Below, piece by piece: positions 8,056 to 15,931 of a DNA stretch of 64,000 nt. The notes under the pieces were generated by a model. The model did not search any database. It was not told the origin of the DNA and saw only the letters and a list, made by a program, of their open reading frames with translations. Both the position numbers and the translations under genes were made by a program. This DNA comes from Flexivirga alba (GTDB lineage: Bacteria; Actinomycetota; Actinomycetes; Actinomycetales; Dermatophilaceae). Position 1 is the first letter of the stretch. Each line of letters opens with the position of its first letter. The DNA lies in the NCBI RefSeq assembly GCF_042661025.1, contig NZ_JBHSWH010000001.1, forward strand, positions 4,464,001-4,528,000. Direction: 5' to 3'.

Positions 8056-8272
8056 CGGCGAGCCCGTCGGCCGAGGTCGTATCCCACGCCTCATGCTCGC
8101 CCGAGGCGGCCCACTCGTCCCACGCGGCCTGGTAGTCCTGCTCTAGCTGGGGCAGGCGCAACATGGTGACCGCACGGTGCAGGGCGGCTGACCTGGACCT
8201 AAGTCCCGCCGCACGCGCGAACTCGTCGAGGACGGCCACGTCCTCTTCCGGCAGGCTCACACTGAGTTTCAT
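8042..8272 (-). CDS. mazE: ribbon-helix-helix antitoxin (MazE-like)
   Basis: 76-residue antitoxin partner of the MazF toxin. Seen: MKLSVSLPEEDVAVLDEFARAAGLRSRSAALHRAV, the classic MetJ/Arc strand-helix-helix DNA-binding fold, followed by an acidic toxin-neutralising tail (DYQAAWDEWAASGEHEAWD). Expected to bind its own promoter; an inverted repeat TGCTAC/GTAGCA lies just upstream of the start. It overlaps mazF by 14 bases. Confidence 0.93.
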   Translation of the reverse strand: MKLSVSLPEEDVAVLDEFARAAGLRSRSAALHRAVTMLRLPQLEQDYQAAWDEWAASGEHEAWDTTSADGLADAAR

Positions 8273-8279
8273 ACTCTGA

Positions 8280-8295
8280 TGCTACCTGAGTAGCA
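8280..8295. promoter_or_regulatory. putative mazEF operator
   Basis: Inverted repeat TGCTACCTGAGTAGCA (6-base arms, 4-base centre) begins 8 bases upstream of the antitoxin start, where a ribbon-helix-helix autorepressor would be expected to bind. Confidence 0.55.
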
Positions 8296-8397
8296 CCGCC
8301 AATGGACAGTCAGACTGGCCAGTGCGCAAGCCCCATATACCGATCGTTGATCGAAACGGAGCCGAGCAATCTGACGTTGTTGGCAGAACCGGTCCAT

Positions 8398-8679
8398 ATG
8401 AGCGATCCTGCGTCGATGCCGTCTGCGTACTTCTTGGCCGTCCGCGCTGTCGTGAATGGCGAAGATCCCGTTGGTTTGCTCGGTGCCGGCGCTCCAGTCG
8501 ATGAGTACGACCCCGAGGTGACAGTCCTCGTCGAGCAACGATTTCCAGTAGACGCGCGACGCGTGCACGACGTGTTCGCGCACTACTTCGGTGACGTCGG
8601 CGCTATCAGTGGTGAGGCAGCCAACAACATCGCAATCGGTGCCAGCCGAGCCCGACGCGAGCACCCACCCGAGTCTTAG
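8398..8679 (+). CDS. small DUF1871-like protein
   Basis: 93 residues from ATG 8398. The block NGEDPVGLLGAGAPVDEYDPEVTVLVE followed by VFAHYFGD resembles small DUF1871-type proteins that carry a DP-x-GLL and DEYDPE signature; these have no established biochemical role. It is the only plus-strand gene in the island and is convergent with the P-loop kinase. An upstream in-frame ATG at 8302 exists but its extra 32 residues are unlike coding sequence. Could serve as an immunity or antitoxin-type partner, but nothing in the sequence proves it. Confidence 0.6.
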   Translation: MSDPASMPSAYFLAVRAVVNGEDPVGLLGAGAPVDEYDPEVTVLVEQRFPVDARRVHDVFAHYFGDVGAISGEAANNIAIGASRARREHPPES

Positions 8680-8726
8680 GTTCCGAATGTGCCGATGTTC
8701 GATTGGCACCTTGGTGAACTTGAGGC

Positions 8727-9209
8727 TCAGTGTTCGCGGATCTCGATTCCTTCGTCGCTTATGGGTTCTTCCATGAGTGCGGCGAGGTGGTGATTGCCGG
8801 CGCGAGTCACGGGATGCGCGTACCGGTCCCCGCGCCCAGTGCGTTCTCGCGCCTGCTGGGACGCGGTGTCGACGTTTGCGCTCAGCTTGTGCAGGATGAC
8901 AGGGGCACCCAATGCGGCCGCGTGATTCACGGCCCAGCGACGCCGCCCGGCGGACCAACTGTTCCAATCGAGCACGACGTCGGAACCGGTCAGCACGACT
9001 TGCTCGGCGACGGACCAAATCAGATCGCGTACCTCGTCGGCCCTGACACCGTATGCACGAGATTCGAAGTCCAGATCGGGGTAGAGGCGAAGCATCCACC
9101 CGTCGAGCGTGAACCGCACGCCTTGACCGCCCGCACTCAACGAGCGGGCAACGGTCGTCTTGCCTGACCCGGCGAGCCCGTACAGCAGATGGATGCGACC
9201 GATTGGCAT
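8727..9209 (-). CDS. P-loop kinase of the zeta-toxin/predicted-kinase group
   Basis: 160-residue nucleotide-binding protein. Seen: Walker A GLAGSGKTT near residue 11, then RFTLDGWMLRLYPD in the position of the substrate-binding switch, a Walker B-like strand VVLDWNSW, and the arginine-rich lid QQARERTGRGDRYAHPVT. This order fits small-molecule kinases (COG0645/COG4639 type), a group that includes zeta toxins and chloramphenicol phosphotransferase. The closing GIEIREH is a common C-terminus in the group. No overlapping antitoxin gene is present. Context among three toxin-antitoxin genes hints at, but does not prove, a toxin or resistance role. Confidence 0.75.
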   Translation of the reverse strand: MPIGRIHLLYGLAGSGKTTVARSLSAGGQGVRFTLDGWMLRLYPDLDFESRAYGVRADEVRDLIWSVAEQVVLTGSDVVLDWNSWSAGRRRWAVNHAAALGAPVILHKLSANVDTASQQARERTGRGDRYAHPVTRAGNHHLAALMEEPISDEGIEIREH

Positions 9210-9326
9210 GGGCCCAGGCTAGAAGAAGCCACACCCTGGCATCGTGCGGGACAGCACGCCCAACTCTCCCGACCGGCTCACCCAGGTCCGGCCATCTCGA
9301 TAGCCGATCCGCAACGGCGCGTTCTC

Positions 9327-9728
9327 TTAGACGACCTCGATCCGGCAGCGAAGAGTGGGCGCTCTGCTGAGCCTGGCGTCCGCAGTGAGCAGAGGAACGC
9401 CAAGCCGCACGGCAAGGGCCATATAGAGCGCATCGTAGAAACCGATGTTTGCTCGCCAGTTCCACGCCAACTCCGCCAGTGGCCCTGCGTGCGGATAGCG
9501 ATGCTCGATGAGCACCGAACCAGCACGCAGTGCGGATTGCGCCTCGGCGCCGCTGATATGACCGCTGCGTTCATGTCGTCGAAGCACGTTGCCCACCTCG
9601 GCATCGATGAGGTGGGGGGCGTGCCGGCGCATCTGTGGCAGCCGCTGCCGGAGGGTGTCTGCGGCTTCGCTCTTGCCGATCAACGCCAACGCCAATGCCG
9701 AGGCGTCGAGCACATAGTCATCACTCAC
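9327..9728 (-). CDS. vapC: VapC PIN-domain ribonuclease toxin
   Basis: 133-residue PIN-domain toxin. Seen: YVLDASALALAL with the first catalytic Asp, the conserved Glu in PHLIDAEVGNVL, and the FYDALYMALAVRLGVPLLTADARL block carrying the C-terminal acidic residues that bind Mg2+/Mn2+. Cleaves RNA, often tRNA, in characterised relatives. Its start overlaps the antitoxin stop by four bases (ATGA). Lies next to the right-hand inverted repeat. Confidence 0.95.
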   Translation of the reverse strand: MSDDYVLDASALALALIGKSEAADTLRQRLPQMRRHAPHLIDAEVGNVLRRHERSGHISGAEAQSALRAGSVLIEHRYPHAGPLAELAWNWRANIGFYDALYMALAVRLGVPLLTADARLSRAPTLRCRIEVV

Positions 9729-9961
9729 CGTCGGTCCGCGGCCAAGTCGGCCAGGATGGACTCGTGGGTGGCGCCGGGGGTATCACTGTCCGCTCGCACG
9801 GACTCCATCGCGGCCAGGGTCTCCTCGGTCGTGGGACGGCTGGCCAGGTCCACGACCACGTCGCGCATGTACGACTGGATCGAACGGCCTGAGGCCCGAG
9901 CCCGCTTTCGAATGACCTCATAGGCGCTCTCGGGGATCTCGCGTACTTGAATAGTGGCCAT
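9725..9961 (-). CDS. vapB: VapB/FitA-type antitoxin
   Basis: 78-residue partner of the VapC toxin. Seen: MATIQVREIPESAYEVIRKRARASGRSIQSYMRD, the ribbon-helix-helix fold of FitA-like antitoxins, then an acidic C-terminus that should wrap the toxin. Start at ATG 9961 is chosen because the family begins MATIQVR. The frame stays open upstream to 10078, running into the inverted repeat; those extra residues (NVYWAARYGTGRDLTERA) come from repeat sequence and are not part of the protein. Confidence 0.93.
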   Translation of the reverse strand: MATIQVREIPESAYEVIRKRARASGRSIQSYMRDVVVDLASRPTTEETLAAMESVRADSDTPGATHESILADLAADRR

Positions 9962-9985
9962 AGCGCTATAGTAGCGCTTAAGCGC
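9961..9985. promoter_or_regulatory. putative vapBC operator
   Basis: Three AGCGCT cores in 25 bases, including the perfect palindrome GCGCTTAAGCGC at 9974-9985 and TAGCGCTA at 9961-9968, overlap and precede the vapB start. This is a plausible autorepressor site. Confidence 0.6.
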
Positions 9986-10008
9986 AACTCCTTCCATGCA
10001 TGGATCGC

Positions 10009-10171
10009 TCTGCGAGTGGGCGCGCTCGGTCAAGTCCCGTCCCGTGCCATACCTCGCGGCCCAATAGACGTTCCGCATACGGAACGATCATCGGTGACGG
10101 AAGCGACGGTCTTCGCCCGGCCGTGGGCGTAGCGGTCGACGTCCCGCAGGGGTGTCCTATACGGCACGCCC
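10009..10171 (-). repeat. inverted non-coding repeat, copy B (right flank of TA island)
   Basis: Reverse-complement partner of 7491-7663. The strongest match is 10009-10074; a palindromic GTTCCGTATGCGGAAC abuts it on the outer side, and the shared GCGTGCCGTAT lies near 10161-10171. The sequence upstream of vapB's start therefore includes repeat sequence, which may supply its promoter. Confidence 0.75.
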
Positions 10172-10230
10172 ACGATGGGACCGGTGTCCGCAAGACGATC
10201 GGTGACCGGACAGCGGGGAGTCGCCGATCG

Positions 10231-10407
10231 TCAATGATTTTGGGATGTCGGGTGTTCGGGGAAGTTTGCGTGCATGCTCAGCCAGTCCGCGGCCCATGCC
10301 TCATCAACCTCGTGCGCAGCGATCGCGAGCACGGCTTGCTCGGCATCGTCTACGTCTGGTGGATCGGGGCTCCACGCGACGCCGTTGAGGTCGAGAAACA
10401 GGACCAG
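10231..10407 (-). pseudogene. C-terminal remnant of a Doc/Fic-type toxin
   Basis: The minus-strand frame ending at 10231 reads LVLFLDLNGVAWSPDPPDVDDAEQ and ends AADWLSMHANFPEHP; its first part resembles the C-terminal region of death-on-curing (Doc) toxins, in which a hydrophobic FLDLNG segment is followed by an acidic helix. The catalytic HxFxDGN-type motif and the N-terminal half are missing and no Phd antitoxin is nearby. Upstream of about 10,400 the frame degenerates to an arginine-rich shadow of the plus-strand fragment, so a rearrangement joint lies there. Boundary approximate. Confidence 0.5.
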
Positions 10408-10769
10408 CCTCAGCGACCGGCGCCGTCGAAGCCAGCGGCGGCATCCACTGGAAGTTCATCGATCTGGGCGCCAAAGTCAGCGGCAGCATCACCGCGAGCG
10501 TGTCGCATACCACCACCGGCAGCGTCACTGAGTCGGTCACGTTGCCCACACGTAGTAAGACCACCAAGTGGGTCATCTACCAGGGTCACCGCGACGTGCG
10601 TGGCAATTGGTACCAACTGACCTGCTCCCGCGCCCCCGGACACGGAACCGAATACCGAGGAGCCGTCAAGAGCTTTGGCGTGGTAGCCAAGGGCGCCATC
10701 CCATGCAATCACAGGCTGTACAAAACCGGCTCGGAAGGATACGTCGCCTCCCGGGCCGCCGGCTGCTAA
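10389..10769 (+). pseudogene. 5'-truncated fragment, possibly of a secreted protein
   Basis: Open frame after a stop at 10386-10388, 126 codons, with no credible start codon near its beginning. The readable part (VEASGGIHWKFIDLGAKVSG, then WVIYQGHRDVRGNWYQLTCS) is rich in Thr/Ser/Gly and aromatic residues and has three cysteines (two late in the frame and one as the last residue), as in secreted actinobacterial proteins. No family is recognised. A GTG at 10500 could start an 89-residue product, but no ribosome site is seen. It begins where the opposite-strand Doc remnant ends, which suggests two broken genes joined together. Confidence 0.4.
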
Positions 10770-10891
10770 CACCAACCCACCGGCCCTCACGGGCGGGTCT
10801 CACGAGTCTCGACGATTTCCGACTGCGACTTTCCGTCATTCGTTGGCAACGCCCCACTGAATCGATGAATTCGTCACTTGCACAACGAGAT

Positions 10892-12194
10892 TCACCCAAT
10901 TCCATTTTCTGCGCGCTGAGTCGGATTGCGCCCGTTGGACGTGCCGCAGACGCCCGCAGACCGATCGTGCAGCGAGGCAGGGAGATCGATGAAGCGGACG
11001 GATTCGTCCACATCGGAATCGTTCTCTTTATGAAGCTCAGGCTGCTGTGGTTGGTGGCCGGGCATCCGGCCGGGTGTCAGGTCCCAGATCACGCGGTCGG
11101 GTTGTATGTCGGCGGTGTAGCCCTGGCGGTGCACGCCCTGATGATGTCGGCCGCACAACAGGGTCGAGTTGGACAGGGAGGTTTCGCCGCCGGTCCACCA
11201 CGGTGTGACGTGGTGGATTTCGCAGAAGCCCGGCGGCCGGTCACAGCCGGGGAACGAACATCCGCCATCCCGCAGGATGACTGCGACCCGGATTGCCTTG
11301 GTTGCCAGGCGTTCTCGCCGGCCGACGTCCAAGGGTTGACTGGGTCCGCCGAGCACGACGGGGATGAGGTCTGCGGTGCACGCGAACCGGCGGGCAGCAC
11401 CCGCATCGAGCACGTCACCGGTGCTCGTGGTCGCACCGTGGCCCTTGAGTAGCTCTTGCAACCCCATGGTCAACAACACCGTCGCCGCGCCGGCTTGCAC
11501 GCCGTCACCGGCGGCTGCCCGGGCACCGCTCGCTCCTCGGCCACCTTTTGCGGCGGCACTTTCGTCAGGTGCGTCCGTATTGCCCGTCGGGTCAGTGGGT
11601 TTCGCGGGTCGTGGTGCGGATTTGGCGTTGATCGCTTCTTTGAGGATCGCCGCGTTCGCCGGCGATAACTCCGCGACCAGTCGGGTCATCCCCGTGGCAG
11701 TGGTCGACCAGGACAACGATTCGGTGCCTTCGAGTTTCTCGTCATCCTTGGACAGTTCGTCGGGGGCGAACTTTGCGATGATCCGCCGGGGTCAGCATCG
11801 TCAACCCGTCGCACCCGAGCGCGGGGTCGATCTGCAGGAACCAACCCAACACGTCGCCGCGTTCGGCGGTCGGGATGACCGGTCCGACCTTGTCCGCCTG
11901 GGTCAACGCGGTCCGTGCCGACTCCACCGAGCACGACCCCTTGATGAGTGCCTGCGTGATGACCGTGTTCTTCCGGTGCTGGCACGCGTCGGCCACTGAC
12001 GCCATCGCCTGGATCGTCTTGGGTTCCAGCCGAGTCCCGCCACTCAGCCGACCGGTGATCCACTGCCCGGTGGTGGCCGCATCCGACCTCGTGACCGCGC
12101 CCCGGTCCACCGCGTCCGCGGCCACGATCGTGCCCACTTGCGACGACCGACCCTACCCGGAACCGATGTCAATGGCTAGCATTTCATCGAACAT
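10892..12194 (-). pseudogene. DUF222/HNH endonuclease, decayed
   Basis: Remnant of a common actinobacterial DUF222-HNH protein. The C-terminal HNH domain is intact in one frame (CSFPGCDRPPGFCEIHHVTPW, then LLCGRHHQGVH) and the DUF222 part is in another (TTGQWITGRLSGG, CQHRKNTVITQALIKG). The two join at about 11,780, where one extra base in GGATCATC breaks the frame. Further upstream the same frame starts at ATG 12194 (MFDEMLAIDIGSG) but hits a TAG after 13 codons, and about 40 residues of the usual N-terminus are missing. Two separate lesions make real decay more likely here than a sequencing slip. Confidence 0.8.
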
Positions 12195-12234
12195 ATTTCG
12201 GTTAACCGTATATGGAAGGGCCATCAATCCCGGC

Positions 12235-13311
12235 CTACCCCGGGCAGGACGGTCGGCCGACAGGGGTGTCCCAGATCAGCTGCATCGTTCCGAGCTCGGC
12301 CGGGACGTTCACCCCGGTTGCGTCGGTGACGATCCGAAGGAGCACTGGCTCACGCACCGCGTCCTGCTCGATGTGCAGGTCGGCGTGCGCGTGCGCCGCG
12401 TCGTTCGACCCGGACCGGGCCACCAGACGACCCGGCACCGGCGAGCCGGTCTCCAGACCCGCACCCTCGACGTTGACCAGTCCGGCGTCCAGCCAGCGCC
12501 GCAGCACGTCGTGCATTTCGACGGTCGGCTCGTTCGAGTGCAGCCGCCGGCGCGATTCCCGGATCGCCTTGTTGACCGCGCGTCGGGCGAGTCCGGCCGC
12601 TCGGTAGTGCTGCCGCCGTACCCGCACGTGCACGGGGGCGATCGATCCGTCCGGCTGCGGCCAGGTGGTGACCAATTGTGCGGCGAAGCCGTCGCGCTGC
12701 CGACCGACGAACGGCGTCACCGGCGCAGCGCCGCCACCCGAAACGAGCAAGTCGAGCTGGTCGATGCGGACGCCTACCTGGCCGTAGGACATGATCCGCG
12801 ACTCCGCCCAGTCGGGCAGCGTCGGCGCGTCCACCGCCTCCAGGATCAGCAACCCCTCCTTGGTGACCGAGCCGGCCGGCAGGTCGAACTCGACCGTGCC
12901 GGTCGCCGGAGCGCCGTGGGTGTCATTCGCGGGTGCCAGATAGCAGACGGCCCGGGTCTCACCCTGACTGCGCAACACCAGCAGCCGTCCGGTCGCGGTG
13001 TCCTCGCGGGTCACGTGCTCCGGTGGACGCTTGTGCCACCATTCCTCGGACATCTTGTCGATCGACAACCGCACCCGGACCCGGAGCGGCCGGGTCGGGT
13101 CGACATCGACCTTCGCCCCGATGAGGGACGGCGACAACGCGAAACGTCCCACGATCGCCACGCCCCTCGTGAACCGGTCGACGACCTGCAACTCGGGCCG
13201 CTGCCCGGCGGTCAGCACGGTGGGCACCGGCAACAGCGGGACCGGCTGATCGAAGATCGTGACGAACGACAACGGCGACTCCGCGTGCGCGCGATGCACC
13301 TCTTGGGTCAC
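12235..13311 (-). CDS. uncharacterised glycan-locus protein, 358 aa
   Basis: I do not recognise this protein. Start chosen at GTG 13311 because it overlaps the stop of the preceding gene (GTGA). The protein has beta-strand-like blocks (TAVCYLAPAND-like region, GTVEFDLPAGS, GQVGVRIDQLDLLVSG), then a basic helical region (RRQHYRAAGLARRAVNKAIRESRRRL) and a final block resembling a second domain. No membrane segment or signal peptide is visible. It is the last gene of the minus-strand run pseB-pseC-transferases, so a role in assembly or modification of the pseudaminic-acid polymer is likely by position only. Confidence 0.6.
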   Translation of the reverse strand: MTQEVHRAHAESPLSFVTIFDQPVPLLPVPTVLTAGQRPELQVVDRFTRGVAIVGRFALSPSLIGAKVDVDPTRPLRVRVRLSIDKMSEEWWHKRPPEHVTREDTATGRLLVLRSQGETRAVCYLAPANDTHGAPATGTVEFDLPAGSVTKEGLLILEAVDAPTLPDWAESRIMSYGQVGVRIDQLDLLVSGGGAAPVTPFVGRQRDGFAAQLVTTWPQPDGSIAPVHVRVRRQHYRAAGLARRAVNKAIRESRRRLHSNEPTVEMHDVLRRWLDAGLVNVEGAGLETGSPVPGRLVARSGSNDAAHAHADLHIEQDAVREPVLLRIVTDATGVNVPAELGTMQLIWDTPVGRPSCPG

Positions 13312-15049
13312 TTGACCGTCACCGCCCCGAGCTGCATCGCCAACCGCTCGGCACCGTCGGTGAAATCGAACCTGGTCAAGATCGGCTCCTTCCGTGTCCA
13401 CATCCGTTGTGTCGCCTGCAGCGCCGCCTCGCCGTCGCTCTCCACATGCCGCATCGCGACGGTCAGCGCGCGGATCAAGCTGTCGTTCTGGCCCATGTCC
13501 CAGTGCTGCACGAGCATCGAGGCGACGTCACCGCCGCCGCGATAGAACCATTGCCACAGTCGGGCCCGCTCGACCTGCTCCTGGGTGATCGGCGAAGAGC
13601 CGGCAAGCAACTTCTCGATGGAGTCGTCCAGCAACCGCCAGTAGTCCTCGCGGTCCTGCGCCACCATGCTGAAACCGCACTGGCTCCACTCGGACCAGCC
13701 CGCCTGGAGCGCCGGCACGCCATACACGGGCAGCTCGGCACTCACGCTGCCGCGCACTGTCAGCCCGAGGTCGACCAGGCTCCAGATGATGTTCTTGCTG
13801 AGGTCGAAGCTGCGCCGGAACTGCAGGTGCGGATAGTCGGCCCAACGCGCCTTAACAGTGTCGAAGAAGCCCGTCACGTCATACAGGAACTGCGCCGGGT
13901 GGTCCTGGAAGAGCCAGTTGACCCGGGTGTCCTGTGCTGCTCGCTCTGCCGTCTTCTCGAACCAGTCGGCCAGGTCGTCGAAGATCTCCCGGTTGGTGCC
14001 GAGCGCGTCGGAGACCGCATGGTTGAAGACCACCACGACCGGCTTGCTCTCGTCGAAGCCCAGCCGTTGCATCGCATGCTTGCGCAGGTCCTGGCGCTCG
14101 ACCGGGTTGGTGAGTTCGAGCGAGCTGACCACGCCACCGCCGCGCCACCAGGACGGCCGACCCAGGTTGCTCTTGGCCCGCCAAGCCGTCAATTCCGCAC
14201 TGCGCCGGAGCAATTCGCGGTTTGACCACAGGTTGTCCTCGAAGAACTGCCCGATCTCGCGGGTCAGGTGCTCCCGGAAGGTTCCTCGCTCCGGCGCTCG
14301 GGGCCGAGCATGTAGGCCTTCAGCCCGCCGGTGGTCTGCACGTGGATGACCGGCACCTCCATGCGCATCGCCGACTCCACGGCGAGACCCCAGTGGTTGT
14401 AGTCGACGTGGCTGGTGACCACGGCCACCGGGTTCAGGTGCTGCAGCAGCCCGTCGTAGACGTCGGAGAACTCGACACTCCGGCGGCGCACCTCGGCGGC
14501 CTTTTCGGCCTCTGCATCCGTCAGCCGAGGCACCCGCGCCACCCGCGCGGTCGTGGCCTCGACGACCGACTCCAGCGTCTCAGGGTCGATGCCGGACCGC
14601 ACGTCGCCAGGTATGACGGTGCCGGCGACTTCGAAGTCGCGACGCACGCCCCGGACCCGTTCGTCGACGATCTCATGTATGTCGATGACGTCGTCGGCGC
14701 CATACGCATGAGCGAGCTTGGTCAGCAGTTCCTTGTCGTAGTAGGTCCACTGGAAGCTCAGCCAGTCCGAGTCGGCGCCCAGCACGATGACCACCCGCGC
14801 GGGGGTGACCCGGCGAATAGCGTTGGCAATGGTCAGGCTTCGGATGCCGACGCGGATGTCCTCGGTCATCAACTCGACCAGAATCGTCCCGTCCCCGGAA
14901 GGCAGCGTGTTGGTCAGCCAGAACTGCTGCGCCACTTCGCAGAAGCGGTCGAACGACGCTCCGAGCTGCTGTGGGTTGGGCGCCTGCCGCCGCTTGTCAA
15001 AGCGGGTGTCCGTCGTCGGTCGGAATCCGATCGAGTTGCTCACTGTCAT
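13308..15049 (-). pseudogene. surface-glycan transferase-like protein, frameshifted
   Basis: One 580-residue protein split by a single missing base. The N-terminal frame (from ATG 15049) runs to GLKAYMLGPERRSE and then stops at 14264; the continuation (GTFREHLTREIGQFFEDNLW) resumes in another frame when one G is added at about 14,284. The C-terminal half has NHAVSDALGTNREIFDDLADW, VNWLFQDHP and SAELPVYGVPALQAG, features of GT-B-like polysaccharide transferases that act on surface glycans. No characterised homologue can be named. Start overlaps the upstream gene. Either an assembly indel or true inactivation. Confidence 0.7.
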
Positions 15050-15926
15050 CCTCACCACTTTCACTCATCGACGCCGCGTCGGTGACGGGCGCTGCCGCGC
15101 GGGTCGCGAGGTCGGCGTTTCGCCAACCCAGCGCCTCACGAAGTTCGTACTGGCTGAGCAGTTCGTGCTGGCCGAGTTGTTCGTCGGCCAACTGCCGGGC
15201 GTAGTCGTCCGGCACGAACGGCTGGTGCAGCTCCGGATAGAGGCGTAACTGCTTCGCCCGCCCGCCGAGCACTGCGCGTTCGTTCTCCAGGATCATCGGG
15301 TCGCCGTAAATGCCGATCTGTGCGCCGACGCTCGCGCCATACAGGAGTGCGCTGCCCAGCCGGTTGCTCACGACCCGGCGATGCCGGCGCAGCTCGGCCA
15401 GCTGCTTGTCGAGGAAATCCACGTCGGTGCCGCGCCACATGTGCCCCCGGTAGCCGTGCGAGATGACGCGGAAGCCCGCGCGTTCGTAGATGCGGCGAAC
15501 TGCCTTGTCCTGGAACTCATTCCAGTAGAGACAGACCGTGATCGGCACGTCGCCCTCGACCTCACGCAGCTCGTGCACGTAACGGTCATGGCTGCCGACG
15601 ATCAGCTGCTGCTCCCACCCGTGGAACGGGTAGACGATGGTGCCGGTCCGCTCGGCCGGGACCGAATCGGGTTGCAGCCGCAGCAAATAGGCCCACGGGG
15701 ACCCGACCACGACATACCGGCGCAGGCCGATCGACCACCCACGGCGCGCCACGTCGTGCGACCAGACGAATCGAGGGAAACCGGGTGCGAACTGGGTGCC
15801 GACGGCGAACCCGTCGTGGCTGTTCCAGCCGTGCTGCAGGTAGCCCCAGATCCGGGGCACCTCGGCCAGCCCGGCATACCGGGCAAGCACGTGGGCATGC
15901 CCGTAGAAATGATTGGCGTGATGCAT
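14997..15926 (-). CDS. polysialyltransferase-like glycan protein
   Basis: 309 residues from ATG 15926, five bases after the pseC stop. Seen: PRIWGYLQHGWNSHDGF, where a GT-B acceptor histidine would sit, TGTIVYPFHGWEQQ, VISHGYRGHMW, and VSNRLGSALLYGASVGAQIGIYGDPM. The last resembles the donor-binding loop of GT52 or polysialyltransferase-like enzymes that use CMP-nonulosonates. Since the locus makes CMP-pseudaminic acid, a Pse-transferase role is a reasonable inference, not proven. The longer frame upstream of 15926 is a shadow of pseC. Its end overlaps the next gene by about 50 bases. Confidence 0.65.
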   Translation of the reverse strand: MHHANHFYGHAHVLARYAGLAEVPRIWGYLQHGWNSHDGFAVGTQFAPGFPRFVWSHDVARRGWSIGLRRYVVVGSPWAYLLRLQPDSVPAERTGTIVYPFHGWEQQLIVGSHDRYVHELREVEGDVPITVCLYWNEFQDKAVRRIYERAGFRVISHGYRGHMWRGTDVDFLDKQLAELRRHRRVVSNRLGSALLYGASVGAQIGIYGDPMILENERAVLGGRAKQLRLYPELHQPFVPDDYARQLADEQLGQHELLSQYELREALGWRNADLATRAAAPVTDAASMSESGEDDSEQLDRIPTDDGHPL

Positions 15927-15931
15927 CCGGC

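Noticed and set aside
8269..9465. 398-codon minus-strand frame over the DUF1871-like and P-loop kinase genes
   Set aside because: Rich in Arg and Ser, no recognisable domain, and it overlaps two better-supported genes and a vapC in another frame.
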